From the NCBI RefSeq assembly GCF_900187565.1, contig NZ_FYED01000003.1:62001-126000 (forward strand): a stretch of 64,000 nucleotides of DNA, read 5' to 3'. Below the pieces are notes generated by a model. That model did no database searches. It saw only the letters and a program-made list of their open reading frames with translations, and was not told the origin of the DNA. The position numbers and the translations under genes are program-made. This DNA comes from Pseudomonas sp. Irchel 3A7. GTDB lineage: Bacteria; Pseudomonadota; Gammaproteobacteria; Pseudomonadales; Pseudomonadaceae. Positions 9,495 through 17,564 of the stretch are shown here, piece by piece. Position 1 is the first letter of the stretch. Each line of letters opens with the position of its first letter.

Positions 9495-9607
9495 CTGTAG
9501 GAGCGAGCCTGCTCGCGATGGTCGTCAACGATAACGCATGAAACCTGACACCCCGCGCAGCTCTCGGGTTTTTCGCGAGCAATCGAGCGTCGACCGGCTG
9601 CTCCTAC
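9495..9607. repeat. REP doublet with a degenerate second arm
   Basis: The first arm (9495-9520) is a standard Pseudomonas REP reading CTGTAGGAGCGAGCCTGC... . The second arm (about 9571-9607) begins as an inverted REP, TTCGCGAGCA, and ends in GCTGCTCCTAC, but an extra block with GTCGACCG breaks the palindrome. Together with the terminator it fills most of the 318-base gap 9410-9727; the rest is the presumed promoter of the MalT-like gene, which contains two TTTGTAGC copies near 9625-9645. Confidence 0.75.
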
Positions 9608-9727
9608 CGTTGAGGTTCGTAGACTTTTTGTAGCCATTTGTAGCAATTGCCTTCATTCCCTTCTCGTTTACCGCTAGTCTGCGGACATCTGCAACGCCGC
9701 CACCCGCATTTCAAACAAGAGCCGGCC

Positions 9728-12466
9728 ATGACTGATCTGTCCCCCCCACCAGGTCCTGCAAGCGTCGCTGTCGCCGCGCTGGACGGGCGCTTTTTCCGAC
9801 CGCCATTGCCCGACGGCCATGTACTGCGTCCGCGCCTGTGCGAGCGTCTGAGTGCGGGGCTCGGTGGCAGGCTGCTGCTGGTCAGCGCCCCGGCGGGGTT
9901 CGGCAAGAGTTCATTGGCGGTGGAGTTCTGCCAGGCGCTGCCGGCACACTGGCAAAGCCTATGGTTGGGGTTGAGCCCGCGGGACAGTGACCCCGGTCGA
10001 TTCCTCGAGCGATTGCTCGAAGGCCTTCAAGACTATTACCCGCAATTGGGCAGGCAGTCCCTTGGACTGTTGAAAATGCGTCAGCGCCATCAGCCGTTCG
10101 CCTTCGAAGAGTGGCTGGACGGCTTGCTCGACGAACTGGCCGTGCATCTGTCGACGGCGACGCCACTGTTGCTGGTGCTCGATGACTATCATCTGGCCCA
10201 GGGCCCGGTACTCGATCGCTGCCTGCAGTTCTTCCTCAACCACCTTCCCGATGGCCTGCTGGTGATGGTCACCAGCCGCCAGCGTCCCGACTGGCATCTG
10301 GCACGGCTGCGGCTGTCGCGGCAACTGCTGGAGCTGCATGAACAAGACCTGCGCCTGACCCACGATGAAGCCTTGAGCCTGCTCGACCGGCACAGCAGCT
10401 CCTTGCGCGGTGAGGCGTTGGAGAACCTGATTCAACGTAGCGAGGGCTGGGTGGCGGGATTGCGTTTCTGGCTGCTGGCGGCATCGGAAGCAGGTACGCA
10501 AGGCGCATTGCCCCAGGCGCTTCACGGGGGTGAAGGCCTGATCCGCGACTACCTGCTTGAAGAGGTGATCGATTGCCTGCCGGCCGAGGTGCAGGCGTTT
10601 CTCTACGATACGGCGCCTCAGGAGCGCTTCTGCAGCGAATTGTGCGATGCCGTACGCGACGCCCATGACAGTGCCGAAATCCTGCGCTTTCTGGCGGCCC
10701 ATCAGGTGTTTCTGGTGCCGCTGGACGAGCATGGCCACTGGTATCGCTACCACCATCTGTTTTCCGATCTGCTGCGCTCGCGGCCTGTCGCCCAGTCGAT
10801 GGTGCCGGCCGCCAGTCTGCACCTGCGCGCCTGTCGCTGGTTCAATGCCCAGGGGCTGCTCGATGAAGCGGTAGAGCAGGCGTTGCGCGCCGGGCATCTG
10901 GACGTCGCGGCGAACCTGGTGCAAAACCTGTCGGAAGAACAACTGCTGGCCGAGCAGAATGTCGGCATGTTGCTGCGCTGGAAAATGGACTTGCCCGACA
11001 GCCTGCTGATCAGTACACCACGACTGATCGTGCTCTACAGCTGGGCGTTGGGACTGGCCTGTCAGCTGGATGCCGCCGAGGAACTGGCCAGCCATTTGAG
11101 CCGTTTCCTGCCGGCCCCGTCCGCCACCGCGCAGAAGTCGATGCTGGCGCAATGGCTGGCCTTGAGCGGGATCATCGCTCGTGGCCGCGGTAATCGTGAA
11201 CTCACGCTGCGTTATTGCACCGAAGCGCTGGAGAGCCTGCCGTGCAAGCGTTACGGCCAGCGGTTGATGTGCCTTTCGACCCTGTCCAACCTGGCCATTG
11301 CCGACGGTGACTTGTGGCGTGCGCGCGGGTTGAACCGTGATTCGCTGGAACTGGCGCAACGGGTCGGCAACCCATTGTTCGAAGCGCTGGCCCACTACGA
11401 CCGCGCACGCGTGCTGCAAGCACGAGGGGAAATCCTGCGCTCGCTGGATGAAGTCCGGCAGGGACTGCAACGCCTGCAGGGTCTGTCACCGCAACGACTC
11501 TACGCCGTACGCGCACGGCTGACGTTGTACGAAGGTTTTCTGCTGGCGCTGCGCATGCAACCGCAAGCGGCGCGGGTGCGCTTGCAGGCAGGCTTGAGCG
11601 AGGCGCGAGCCTGTCGTGACATCAGCGTATTGATCGGGCATTGCGTCATCGCCCGGCTTGAAGGCAGTTGCGGCGAATTCGCCAAGGCCTTTGCCGAACT
11701 GAGTGAAGCCGAACGACTGATGCATATCTGGGACGTGCCGCCGATCTACTATCTGGCGATGATCACCTTGGTCAAATGTGAACTCTGGCTGGCCCAGGGG
11801 CGCATCGATCTTGCGCAAGCCTGGCTGGCGCGGCTGGGTCAAACCTATAACGGTGGGCACCCGGCAGCTCCGCCGGAATTCCACCCGCAACTCCCCCTGC
11901 ACATCGAGCTGCAACAGGCTTTGCTGGAGGTCATTCAGGGGCAGCCGATGCTCGCCGAGGGGCGTTTGAACGCGTTGCTCGAACAGGGTCAGCAATCCGG
12001 CCGACAGCTGCTCAGTGCGATGGCGTTGACGCAGAAAGTCTCGTTGTTGCTGGGTAGCGGGCGCGAACCCGAGGCGCGCAAGGCACTGAACCAGGCGCTG
12101 GACGCCGCTGCAGGCGGCGTTCTGCAACCGTTTGACAGACTATTGGCCGAGCATTCGGACTGGCTTCGCGGACAACTGCAAAGCTGTGCGCAGACGACCT
12201 TGTCTCAGGACCTTGCAGAGAAACTGCCTGCATTGGCTGCCAGACCTGCCTTGGAGTCCGCTCCCGCCACCGAGCAACTCAGTACGCGTGAATTGGCTGT
12301 CCTGCGCCTGATTGCCCAAGGCTGCTCGAACCAGGAAATCAGTGATCAGCTGTTTATCTCATTGCACACGGTCAAGACCCATGCCAGCCATATCAACAGC
12401 AAGCTGGGCGTTGAACGACGCACGCAGGCGGTGGCACGGGCCAAGGAGTTGGGGGTGCTGGGTTAA
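9728..12466 (+). CDS. MalT-type LuxR family ATP-dependent transcriptional regulator
   Basis: A 912-residue STAND-type regulator. The N-terminal NTPase has a Walker A motif APAGFGKSS at 54-62 and a Walker B-like LLLVLDDYH about 90 residues later. The long middle part is helical and TPR-like, as in MalT. The last 65 residues are a LuxR/GerE helix-turn-helix (LSTRELAVLRLIAQGCSNQE, then LHTVKTHASHI). Such proteins bind ATP and an inducer, multimerise and activate target promoters. I chose the ATG at 9728; 27 more codons are open upstream but unlikely. Its place directly behind the DUF1302/DUF1329 operon and acyl-CoA ligase suggests it controls them. Confidence 0.92.
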   Translation: MTDLSPPPGPASVAVAALDGRFFRPPLPDGHVLRPRLCERLSAGLGGRLLLVSAPAGFGKSSLAVEFCQALPAHWQSLWLGLSPRDSDPGRFLERLLEGLQDYYPQLGRQSLGLLKMRQRHQPFAFEEWLDGLLDELAVHLSTATPLLLVLDDYHLAQGPVLDRCLQFFLNHLPDGLLVMVTSRQRPDWHLARLRLSRQLLELHEQDLRLTHDEALSLLDRHSSSLRGEALENLIQRSEGWVAGLRFWLLAASEAGTQGALPQALHGGEGLIRDYLLEEVIDCLPAEVQAFLYDTAPQERFCSELCDAVRDAHDSAEILRFLAAHQVFLVPLDEHGHWYRYHHLFSDLLRSRPVAQSMVPAASLHLRACRWFNAQGLLDEAVEQALRAGHLDVAANLVQNLSEEQLLAEQNVGMLLRWKMDLPDSLLISTPRLIVLYSWALGLACQLDAAEELASHLSRFLPAPSATAQKSMLAQWLALSGIIARGRGNRELTLRYCTEALESLPCKRYGQRLMCLSTLSNLAIADGDLWRARGLNRDSLELAQRVGNPLFEALAHYDRARVLQARGEILRSLDEVRQGLQRLQGLSPQRLYAVRARLTLYEGFLLALRMQPQAARVRLQAGLSEARACRDISVLIGHCVIARLEGSCGEFAKAFAELSEAERLMHIWDVPPIYYLAMITLVKCELWLAQGRIDLAQAWLARLGQTYNGGHPAAPPEFHPQLPLHIELQQALLEVIQGQPMLAEGRLNALLEQGQQSGRQLLSAMALTQKVSLLLGSGREPEARKALNQALDAAAGGVLQPFDRLLAEHSDWLRGQLQSCAQTTLSQDLAEKLPALAARPALESAPATEQLSTRELAVLRLIAQGCSNQEISDQLFISLHTVKTHASHINSKLGVERRTQAVARAKELGVLG

Positions 12467-12553
12467 GGAATTTTCACGTTACACGGCACAACAAATCGCT
12501 GGATACTCATTTGTGCGAAAATCGCTCGTCCCCCGTTTATCGAGCAGGCCCCG

Positions 12554-13195
12554 ATGTCTCAGCAACCCTCCCTGATCCGCGAAACCTTCCCCGTCGGCCC
12601 GTTGCAGTGCAACTGCACGATCATCGGCGATCCGATCACGAAAAAGGCCATCGTCGTCGATCCGGGTGGCAATCACGAGCTGATACTCGCGCGACTGGAT
12701 GCCTTGGGCCTGAAAGTGGTCAGCATCATTCATACCCATGCACACCTCGATCACTTCCTGGCGTCCGGCCAGTTGAAGGAAAAAACCGGCGCCACATTGC
12801 ACTTGCACAAGGAAGATCAGTTCCTCTGGGACAATCTGGAAATGCAGTGTCAGATGTTCGGTGTTCCCTATACGCCGGTGCCATCGCCGGATCGCTGGTT
12901 GGCCGATGATGAGGAGCTGGCGTGCGGTTGTGGCGTGGCGTTGCACACACCGGGTCATACGCCGGGTTCCATGAGCTTCTGGTTTTCGGATGCCAAGCTG
13001 CTGATTGCCGGTGACACCCTGTTTCGTCGCGGCGTAGGTCGCACGGATTTGTGGGGTGGCGATCAGGCGACTATCGTGCGTTCGATCAAGCAGCGGCTGT
13101 ATACGCTCGACGAAGAGGCGACTGTGGTGGCTGGACATGGTCCCGACACCCGTCTGGGGGATGAGATGCGCGAAAATCCTTTTGTCAGGGCCTGA
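12554..13195 (+). CDS. MBL-fold metallohydrolase (glyoxalase II-like)
   Basis: A 213-residue metallo-beta-lactamase-fold enzyme. The metal motif THAHLDH is at 61-67, the second His site is HTPGHTPGS, and the Asp bridge GDTLFRRGVGRTD and the GHGPDT histidine follow. The N-terminal LQCNCTIIGDP segment is typical of the YcbL/GloB-like group. The likely reaction is hydrolysis of a thioester or lactone; the substrate is unknown. It stands alone, with 87 bases before it and 103 after. Confidence 0.92.
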   Translation: MSQQPSLIRETFPVGPLQCNCTIIGDPITKKAIVVDPGGNHELILARLDALGLKVVSIIHTHAHLDHFLASGQLKEKTGATLHLHKEDQFLWDNLEMQCQMFGVPYTPVPSPDRWLADDEELACGCGVALHTPGHTPGSMSFWFSDAKLLIAGDTLFRRGVGRTDLWGGDQATIVRSIKQRLYTLDEEATVVAGHGPDTRLGDEMRENPFVRA

Positions 13196-13298
13196 TTTGT
13201 AACGCGCGGAATTTTCATCCGTCGAAACGATCCAACGCCCGCAAAGGTTCGATGCTTACGTCCGTTGCACCACAGAATGTAAAAAGTAGGAGCACTTC

Positions 13299-14027
13299 AT
13301 GTTCACCAAACGTCGTTTGATTATTGTGGCTACTGCCGTAGCGCTATTGTCCGGTTGCGCATCGCCCAACCCTTACGACAATCAGGGTCAGGCCGATAGC
13401 GGCTCCACGGGCATGAGCAAAACCGCCAAATACGGTGGCCTCGGCGCATTGGCCGGCGCCCTGGCGGGTGCCGCCATCGACCACAACAACCGTGGCAAAG
13501 GCGCGCTGATCGGTGCTGCGGTAGTGGGGGCTTCCGCTGCCGGTTACGGCTACTACGCCGACCAGCAGGAGAAAAAACTGCGTGCCAGCATGGCCAACAC
13601 CGGCGTTGAAGTTCAGCGCGAGGGCGATCAGATCAAGCTGATCATGCCGGGCAACATCACGTTCGCCACTGATTCGTCGAACATCGCTTCCAGCTTCTAC
13701 CAGCCGCTGAATAACCTGGCCGGCTCGCTGAAAGAATTCAACCAGAACCAGATCGAAATTGTCGGCTACACCGACAGCACCGGCAGCCGTCAGCACAACA
13801 TGGACCTGTCCCAGCGTCGGGCCCAGAGCGTCGCGACTTACCTGACCTCGCAAGGTGTCAGCGGTGCCAACCTGAGCGCCCGTGGCGCCGGCCCGGATAA
13901 CCCGGTTGCCAGCAACGCAGACGTCAACGGCCGCGCGCAGAACCGCCGTGTGGAGGTCAACCTCAAGGCGATTCCTGGCCAGCAGTATGGCGGTCAGCAA
14001 CAAGGTACGGTTCAGCAGTATCCATAA
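13299..14027 (+). CDS. OmpA family lipoprotein with glycine zipper
   Basis: A 242-residue protein with a lipoprotein signal peptide ending in LLSGC (acylated Cys about residue 21). A glycine-zipper segment (about 45-85, GALAGALAGAA and GAAVVGASAAGYG) follows, and a C-terminal OmpA domain (about 120-230) has the peptidoglycan-binding motif VGYTDSTG and the SQRRAQSVA helix. Such YiaD-like proteins anchor the outer membrane to peptidoglycan. It is followed directly by a REP doublet. Confidence 0.93.
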   Translation: MFTKRRLIIVATAVALLSGCASPNPYDNQGQADSGSTGMSKTAKYGGLGALAGALAGAAIDHNNRGKGALIGAAVVGASAAGYGYYADQQEKKLRASMANTGVEVQREGDQIKLIMPGNITFATDSSNIASSFYQPLNNLAGSLKEFNQNQIEIVGYTDSTGSRQHNMDLSQRRAQSVATYLTSQGVSGANLSARGAGPDNPVASNADVNGRAQNRRVEVNLKAIPGQQYGGQQQGTVQQYP

Positions 14028-14046
14028 AAACGCCGCAATAAAATAA

Positions 14047-14136
14047 TGTGGGAGCGAGCCGGCTCGCGAAGAGGGAGTGTCAGTCGACATGAATGTTGTC
14101 TGACGCACCGCTTTCGCGAGCCGGCTCGCTCCCACA
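14047..14136. repeat. REPIN (REP doublet)
   Basis: Inverted arms TGTGGGAGCGAGCCGGCTCG... (from 14047) and ...CGAGCCGGCTCGCTCCCACA (to 14136) flank a spacer of about 42 bases containing GTGTCAGTCGACATGAATG. It lies between the convergent OmpA and ehuA genes. Confidence 0.93.
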
Positions 14137-14158
14137 TTGGTATCTGGTTTTCGCCCTT

Positions 14159-15034
14159 TCAGTTAGCCTCTTTCACTGCGCTGAGAAACGCGCAGGTACG
14201 CTCCTGTTGAGGGTGTTCGAAGATTTGTGCAGGTGTGCCCTGTTCATGGATCTGTCCTTTGTAAAAGAAGCACACCCGATCGGCGAACTCCCGGGCGAAC
14301 CCCATCTGGTGCGTCACCATCAACATGGTCAGGTTGTGTTCGGCACCGAGTCTGCGGATGACGTTGAGTACTTCGCCGCACAATTCCGGGTCAAGTGCCG
14401 AGGTCACTTCATCGAACAGCATGACTTTGGGGCGCATGGCCAATGCTCTTGCAATCGCCACCCGTTGTTGCTGCCCCCCGGATAACTGTGAAGGGTAGTG
14501 CCCCAGTTTGCTGCCCAGCCCCACCATCTCCAGCAGATCGGCCGCTCGTTCGCGCGCTTCGGCGGGCTTCATGCCCAGCACCTGCACCGGTGCTTCGATG
14601 ACGTTTTGCAGCGCCGTCATGTGCGGGAACAGGTTGAAGCTTTGAAACACCATGCCGATCTTGCCGCGCACGCGACGGATGTGCCGGTCATTGGCCGGTA
14701 CCAGCACGCCGTTGCGATTGGGCATGTGTGTCAGCAGGTCATCATCGATGCGGATCAAGCCGTCATCGATACCTTCGAGAGTCATCAACACCCGCAATAA
14801 CGTGGATTTCCCCGAACCGCTGGGGCCGATGATCGCGACCTTTTCGCCTGGCGTGACATCCAGATTCAAATGGTCGAGTACCGTGAAATTGCCGTAGCTC
14901 TTGGTGACGTCCTGAAAGCTGACAATCGGCTTGACCGGGTTGGGTGTCTGCATGGCCGTGGCCTCCTGCGGATGCAGCGGTGTCAGGTTGCCGCGCCGGG
15001 AAAGGTCGTTGGATGTCGAGAGTGGAGAGGTCAT
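14159..15034 (-). CDS. ehuA: Ectoine/hydroxyectoine ABC transporter ATP-binding protein EhuA
   Basis: A 291-residue polar-amino-acid-type ATPase with Walker A GPSGSGKST, signature LSGGQQQRVAIARAL, Walker B VMLFDEVTSALD and the switch histidine in MVTHQM. The start overlaps the ehuD stop as ATGA, which supports the ATG at 15034, although homology to typical ATPases begins only around residue 35; a second start at 14953 is possible. It is the last gene of the leftward ehuB-ehuC-ehuD-ehuA operon. The ectoine assignment rests on the adjacent enuR-eut-doe genes. Confidence 0.9.
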   Translation of the reverse strand: MTSPLSTSNDLSRRGNLTPLHPQEATAMQTPNPVKPIVSFQDVTKSYGNFTVLDHLNLDVTPGEKVAIIGPSGSGKSTLLRVLMTLEGIDDGLIRIDDDLLTHMPNRNGVLVPANDRHIRRVRGKIGMVFQSFNLFPHMTALQNVIEAPVQVLGMKPAEARERAADLLEMVGLGSKLGHYPSQLSGGQQQRVAIARALAMRPKVMLFDEVTSALDPELCGEVLNVIRRLGAEHNLTMLMVTHQMGFAREFADRVCFFYKGQIHEQGTPAQIFEHPQQERTCAFLSAVKEAN

Positions 15035-15690
15035 TTGCGTAGCTCCAGGCGCAGTTCAAGGCGCCGTACCAGATAAGCCAAGGCGATGCTCAGGGCGAGG
15101 AAAAACAGACCGACCATGGTGATGGGCTCCAGGTAACGGAAGTTTTCGGAGCCGATGTTCTTGGCCTGTTGCATGATTTCCACCACGGTGATGGCCGACA
15201 GCACCGGCGTGTCCTTGAGCATCGCCACCAGATAGTTGCCCAGCGGCGGCAGGATGGGGCGCAGGGCCTGGGGCAGGATGATGTTGCGGTAGGCGTTGTA
15301 CGGTGCGATGTTGAGTGCCGTAACGGCCTCCCATTGCGCCCGGGGTACGGCGTCGAGGCCTCCTCGATAAACCTCGGCGATGTAGCAGGCGTAATGCACA
15401 CCGATGCCGATGATGCCCACCTGCATGGCGGTCATGCTCACACCGTAATTGGGCAGCACGTAATAGAGGAAATACACCTGGATCAGCAGCGGCGTGCTGC
15501 GAATGAACTCGATCACCCCGGCGGTTGGCCATGACAGCCACAACGTGCGGCTGCGTCGGCCAATGGCCAGGAACAGCCCGAGCACAATGGCGATCAGGAA
15601 GCCGATCAGGGTAATCCCCACGGTATTGAGCGATGCGCGCAGCAAATCGGGAAGGATCTGCCAGGCATAGGTCCAGTCGAACAGGGTCAT
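15031..15690 (-). CDS. ehuD: Ectoine/hydroxyectoine ABC transporter permease EhuD
   Basis: A 219-residue inner-membrane permease of the HisMQ/GlnP type, with about five membrane segments and the EAA-loop region (GLDAVPRAQWEAVTALNI). It pairs with EhuC to form the channel and contacts EhuA. Its start overlaps the ehuC stop by four bases and its stop overlaps the ehuA start by four, so translation is coupled. GGAGG precedes the start. Confidence 0.9.
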   Translation of the reverse strand: MTLFDWTYAWQILPDLLRASLNTVGITLIGFLIAIVLGLFLAIGRRSRTLWLSWPTAGVIEFIRSTPLLIQVYFLYYVLPNYGVSMTAMQVGIIGIGVHYACYIAEVYRGGLDAVPRAQWEAVTALNIAPYNAYRNIILPQALRPILPPLGNYLVAMLKDTPVLSAITVVEIMQQAKNIGSENFRYLEPITMVGLFFLALSIALAYLVRRLELRLELRK

Positions 15691-16346
15691 GACAATCCTC
15701 CACGCATCCGACCGCGCGCCAGGCGCCGCTCAATGCCTCGCATCCCGATATTGATCGCCTGGGCCAGGACGAAATACATCACCAGCGCCAGACTGAAGAT
15801 TTCCAGGGTCTGGAACGTCGCCTGATCCAGTTGCCGAGCCCGAAAGCTGAGATCGGACAAGGTGATCAGCGACACCAGCGAGGTGTTCTTCAACAATTCG
15901 ATCAACAGGTTGGTGCCCGGTGGAATCGCCGCCAACAACGCCTGGGGCAGAATGATTCGGCGAAAGCGCTTGTAGCCACTGAAGTTCAATGCGGTCGCCG
16001 CCTCGTACTGCCCCTTTGCCACCGAGCTGATCGCGCCGCGCATCACTTCGGCGCCGTACGCGCCGATGTGCAGGCCGAGACCGACAATGGCCACGCTGTA
16101 CGGACTCAGTTCCAGGTTGAACGGCGGCAACGGCAACACGAAAAACAGCCAGAACAACTGCACCAGCAGCGACGTGCCGCGGAACACCTCGATGTAGGCA
16201 ATGGAAAACCAGCTCAGGGGACGCCATGGCGACATGCGCCCGAGCGCTGCGAGAATCGCCGCGACAATCGCCAGTATCGAGCCGAAGAACGTCACCTGGA
16301 GGGTTACCCAGGCGCCTTGTATCAATAACGGAAGTAATTCACCCAT
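15687..16346 (-). CDS. ehuC: Ectoine/hydroxyectoine ABC transporter permease EhuC
   Basis: A 219-residue HisMQ-type permease, paralogous to EhuD, with the EAA loop at AISSVAKGQYEAATALN. It is the first of the two permeases, 69 bases downstream of the binding-protein gene ehuB. That gap is larger than the overlaps later in the operon and may allow higher expression of the binding protein, as is common in ABC importers. Confidence 0.9.
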   Translation of the reverse strand: MGELLPLLIQGAWVTLQVTFFGSILAIVAAILAALGRMSPWRPLSWFSIAYIEVFRGTSLLVQLFWLFFVLPLPPFNLELSPYSVAIVGLGLHIGAYGAEVMRGAISSVAKGQYEAATALNFSGYKRFRRIILPQALLAAIPPGTNLLIELLKNTSLVSLITLSDLSFRARQLDQATFQTLEIFSLALVMYFVLAQAINIGMRGIERRLARGRMRGGLS

Positions 16347-16415
16347 GGTTCACACCTGGCCATCCGGATTAAGCAGGGAAATAGGCATCGCACCGTGGCG
16401 CCATGCCTGTTTCGA

Positions 16416-17273
16416 CTATTGAGCGCAGAGCTCGGCAGCCGTTTTGCTTGTCACGTTGGATTTGTCGAAGCCGAACGGTGCGACCGTTTTCAGGTGTTCT
16501 TCAGAGCCCAGCCACTTTTTCAGTTCGGCGTTCACCGCGTCACGCAGGTCCTTGTCTTCCGGGCGGAAGGCGAGGGCGCCGTAACCGGTGTGCGACGGGT
16601 CGTCCTTGAACTCGACAACCGCCTGGACCTTGTCGCCACCCTTGGCGGCCAGGCCTTTCATGGTCAGTTGAGTGCCCACCGCCGCATCGGCGCGGCCGGC
16701 GCGCACGGCTTGCAATTGAGCGGTGGTGTCCGGCACCTGGAGGATTTGTGCATCCTTCACACCGGAATCCCGTGCATATTTCAGGTTGACCGTGCCGGCC
16801 ATGATCGCCAGCTTCACATCCGGGTTTTTGGCGATGTCTTCATAACTGTGCAGGTTCTTCGGGTTGCCCTTGGCGGTCAGCAATGCATCCGGTAACTGGT
16901 ACTGCGGATCCGTGAACAACACCTGTTTGCAGCGTTCCGGGGTGATGTACATGCCTGCGGCAATCACGTCGAAACGACCGGCACGCAGACCCGGGATCAA
17001 CGAGCCCCATTCGGTCAGAACGCCGTCGACTTCCTTGATACCCATTTTGGCGAAGATAGCTTTTGCGATTTCCGGCGATTCACCGGTCACGCGACCATCG
17101 GTTTCGGTAAAAGCGAACGGGGTTTCGTTGGCATAGCCGATACGGATGCTGCTTTTCTGTTTGATGGTTTCCAGCGTAGTGGCGGCGTGGGCACTGGCGG
17201 CCAGGCCCAGCATCGCGCAAGCCACGAACAGGCGGCGTAAAACATGGGGAGTGCCGGGAAAGGAATTGCTCAT
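16416..17273 (-). CDS. ehuB: Ectoine/hydroxyectoine-binding protein EhuB
   Basis: A 285-residue periplasmic solute-binding protein of family 3. The signal peptide (charged start, hydrophobic LFVACAMLGLAASAHA) is cleaved about residue 28. The mature part has the typical IRIGYANETPFAF ligand-pocket start and the hinge segments GRFDVIAAGM and AGTVNLKYA. It delivers ectoine or 5-hydroxyectoine to EhuCDA. The ATG at 17273 is preceded by CAGGAG; an upstream open stretch to 17549 runs through the regulatory region and is not coding. Confidence 0.92.
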   Translation of the reverse strand: MSNSFPGTPHVLRRLFVACAMLGLAASAHAATTLETIKQKSSIRIGYANETPFAFTETDGRVTGESPEIAKAIFAKMGIKEVDGVLTEWGSLIPGLRAGRFDVIAAGMYITPERCKQVLFTDPQYQLPDALLTAKGNPKNLHSYEDIAKNPDVKLAIMAGTVNLKYARDSGVKDAQILQVPDTTAQLQAVRAGRADAAVGTQLTMKGLAAKGGDKVQAVVEFKDDPSHTGYGALAFRPEDKDLRDAVNAELKKWLGSEEHLKTVAPFGFDKSNVTSKTAAELCAQ

Positions 17274-17564
17274 CGATAAAATCTCCTGTTTCTTGTGGAC
17301 CCGTCGTTGGACGGCTCTGTGGTAGGAGGCAGTGTGACAAGAGCAAAGCGTACGAGAGCCGTTTCCTGTTGAGCCGAAGCTTGGGGGCACAGTTCCGGTA
17401 CAGATCGATTGGTTGTTGTTGGAGGCTGGACAAGTAGCCTGTGCATCGACCTTGGACCGAGCATACAAAAGCCCTGTGCAACATTGCATTGCACTAGGAC
17501 AATTGCTTTGCACGGATTCTCGCGGGATGCTGTCGGCACTGGCATGCACGCGGGTTTAGCGCCG
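17274..17564. promoter_or_regulatory. Divergent ehuB/enuR control region
   Basis: This 291-base stretch between the leftward transporter operon and the rightward enuR-led catabolic genes must hold promoters for both. The most striking element is the palindrome at 17476-17494, annotated separately. I see no convincing -35/-10 pair on either strand. Confidence 0.6.
17476..17494. promoter_or_regulatory. Putative EnuR operator: GTGCAA-N7-TTGCAC
   Basis: GTGCAA (17476-17481) and TTGCAC (17489-17494) form a perfect inverted repeat with a 7-base spacer that itself reads CATTGCA. A third TTGCAC half-site occurs at 17508-17513, exactly 19 bases after the second. The site lies 71 bases before the enuR start and about 200 before ehuB. 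Binding by EnuR is inferred from position and symmetry. Confidence 0.5.

Noticed and set aside
9959..11470. 503-codon open frame antisense to the MalT-like gene
   Set aside because: Shadow of a well-supported 912-residue regulator; Gln/Arg-rich composition with no motif.
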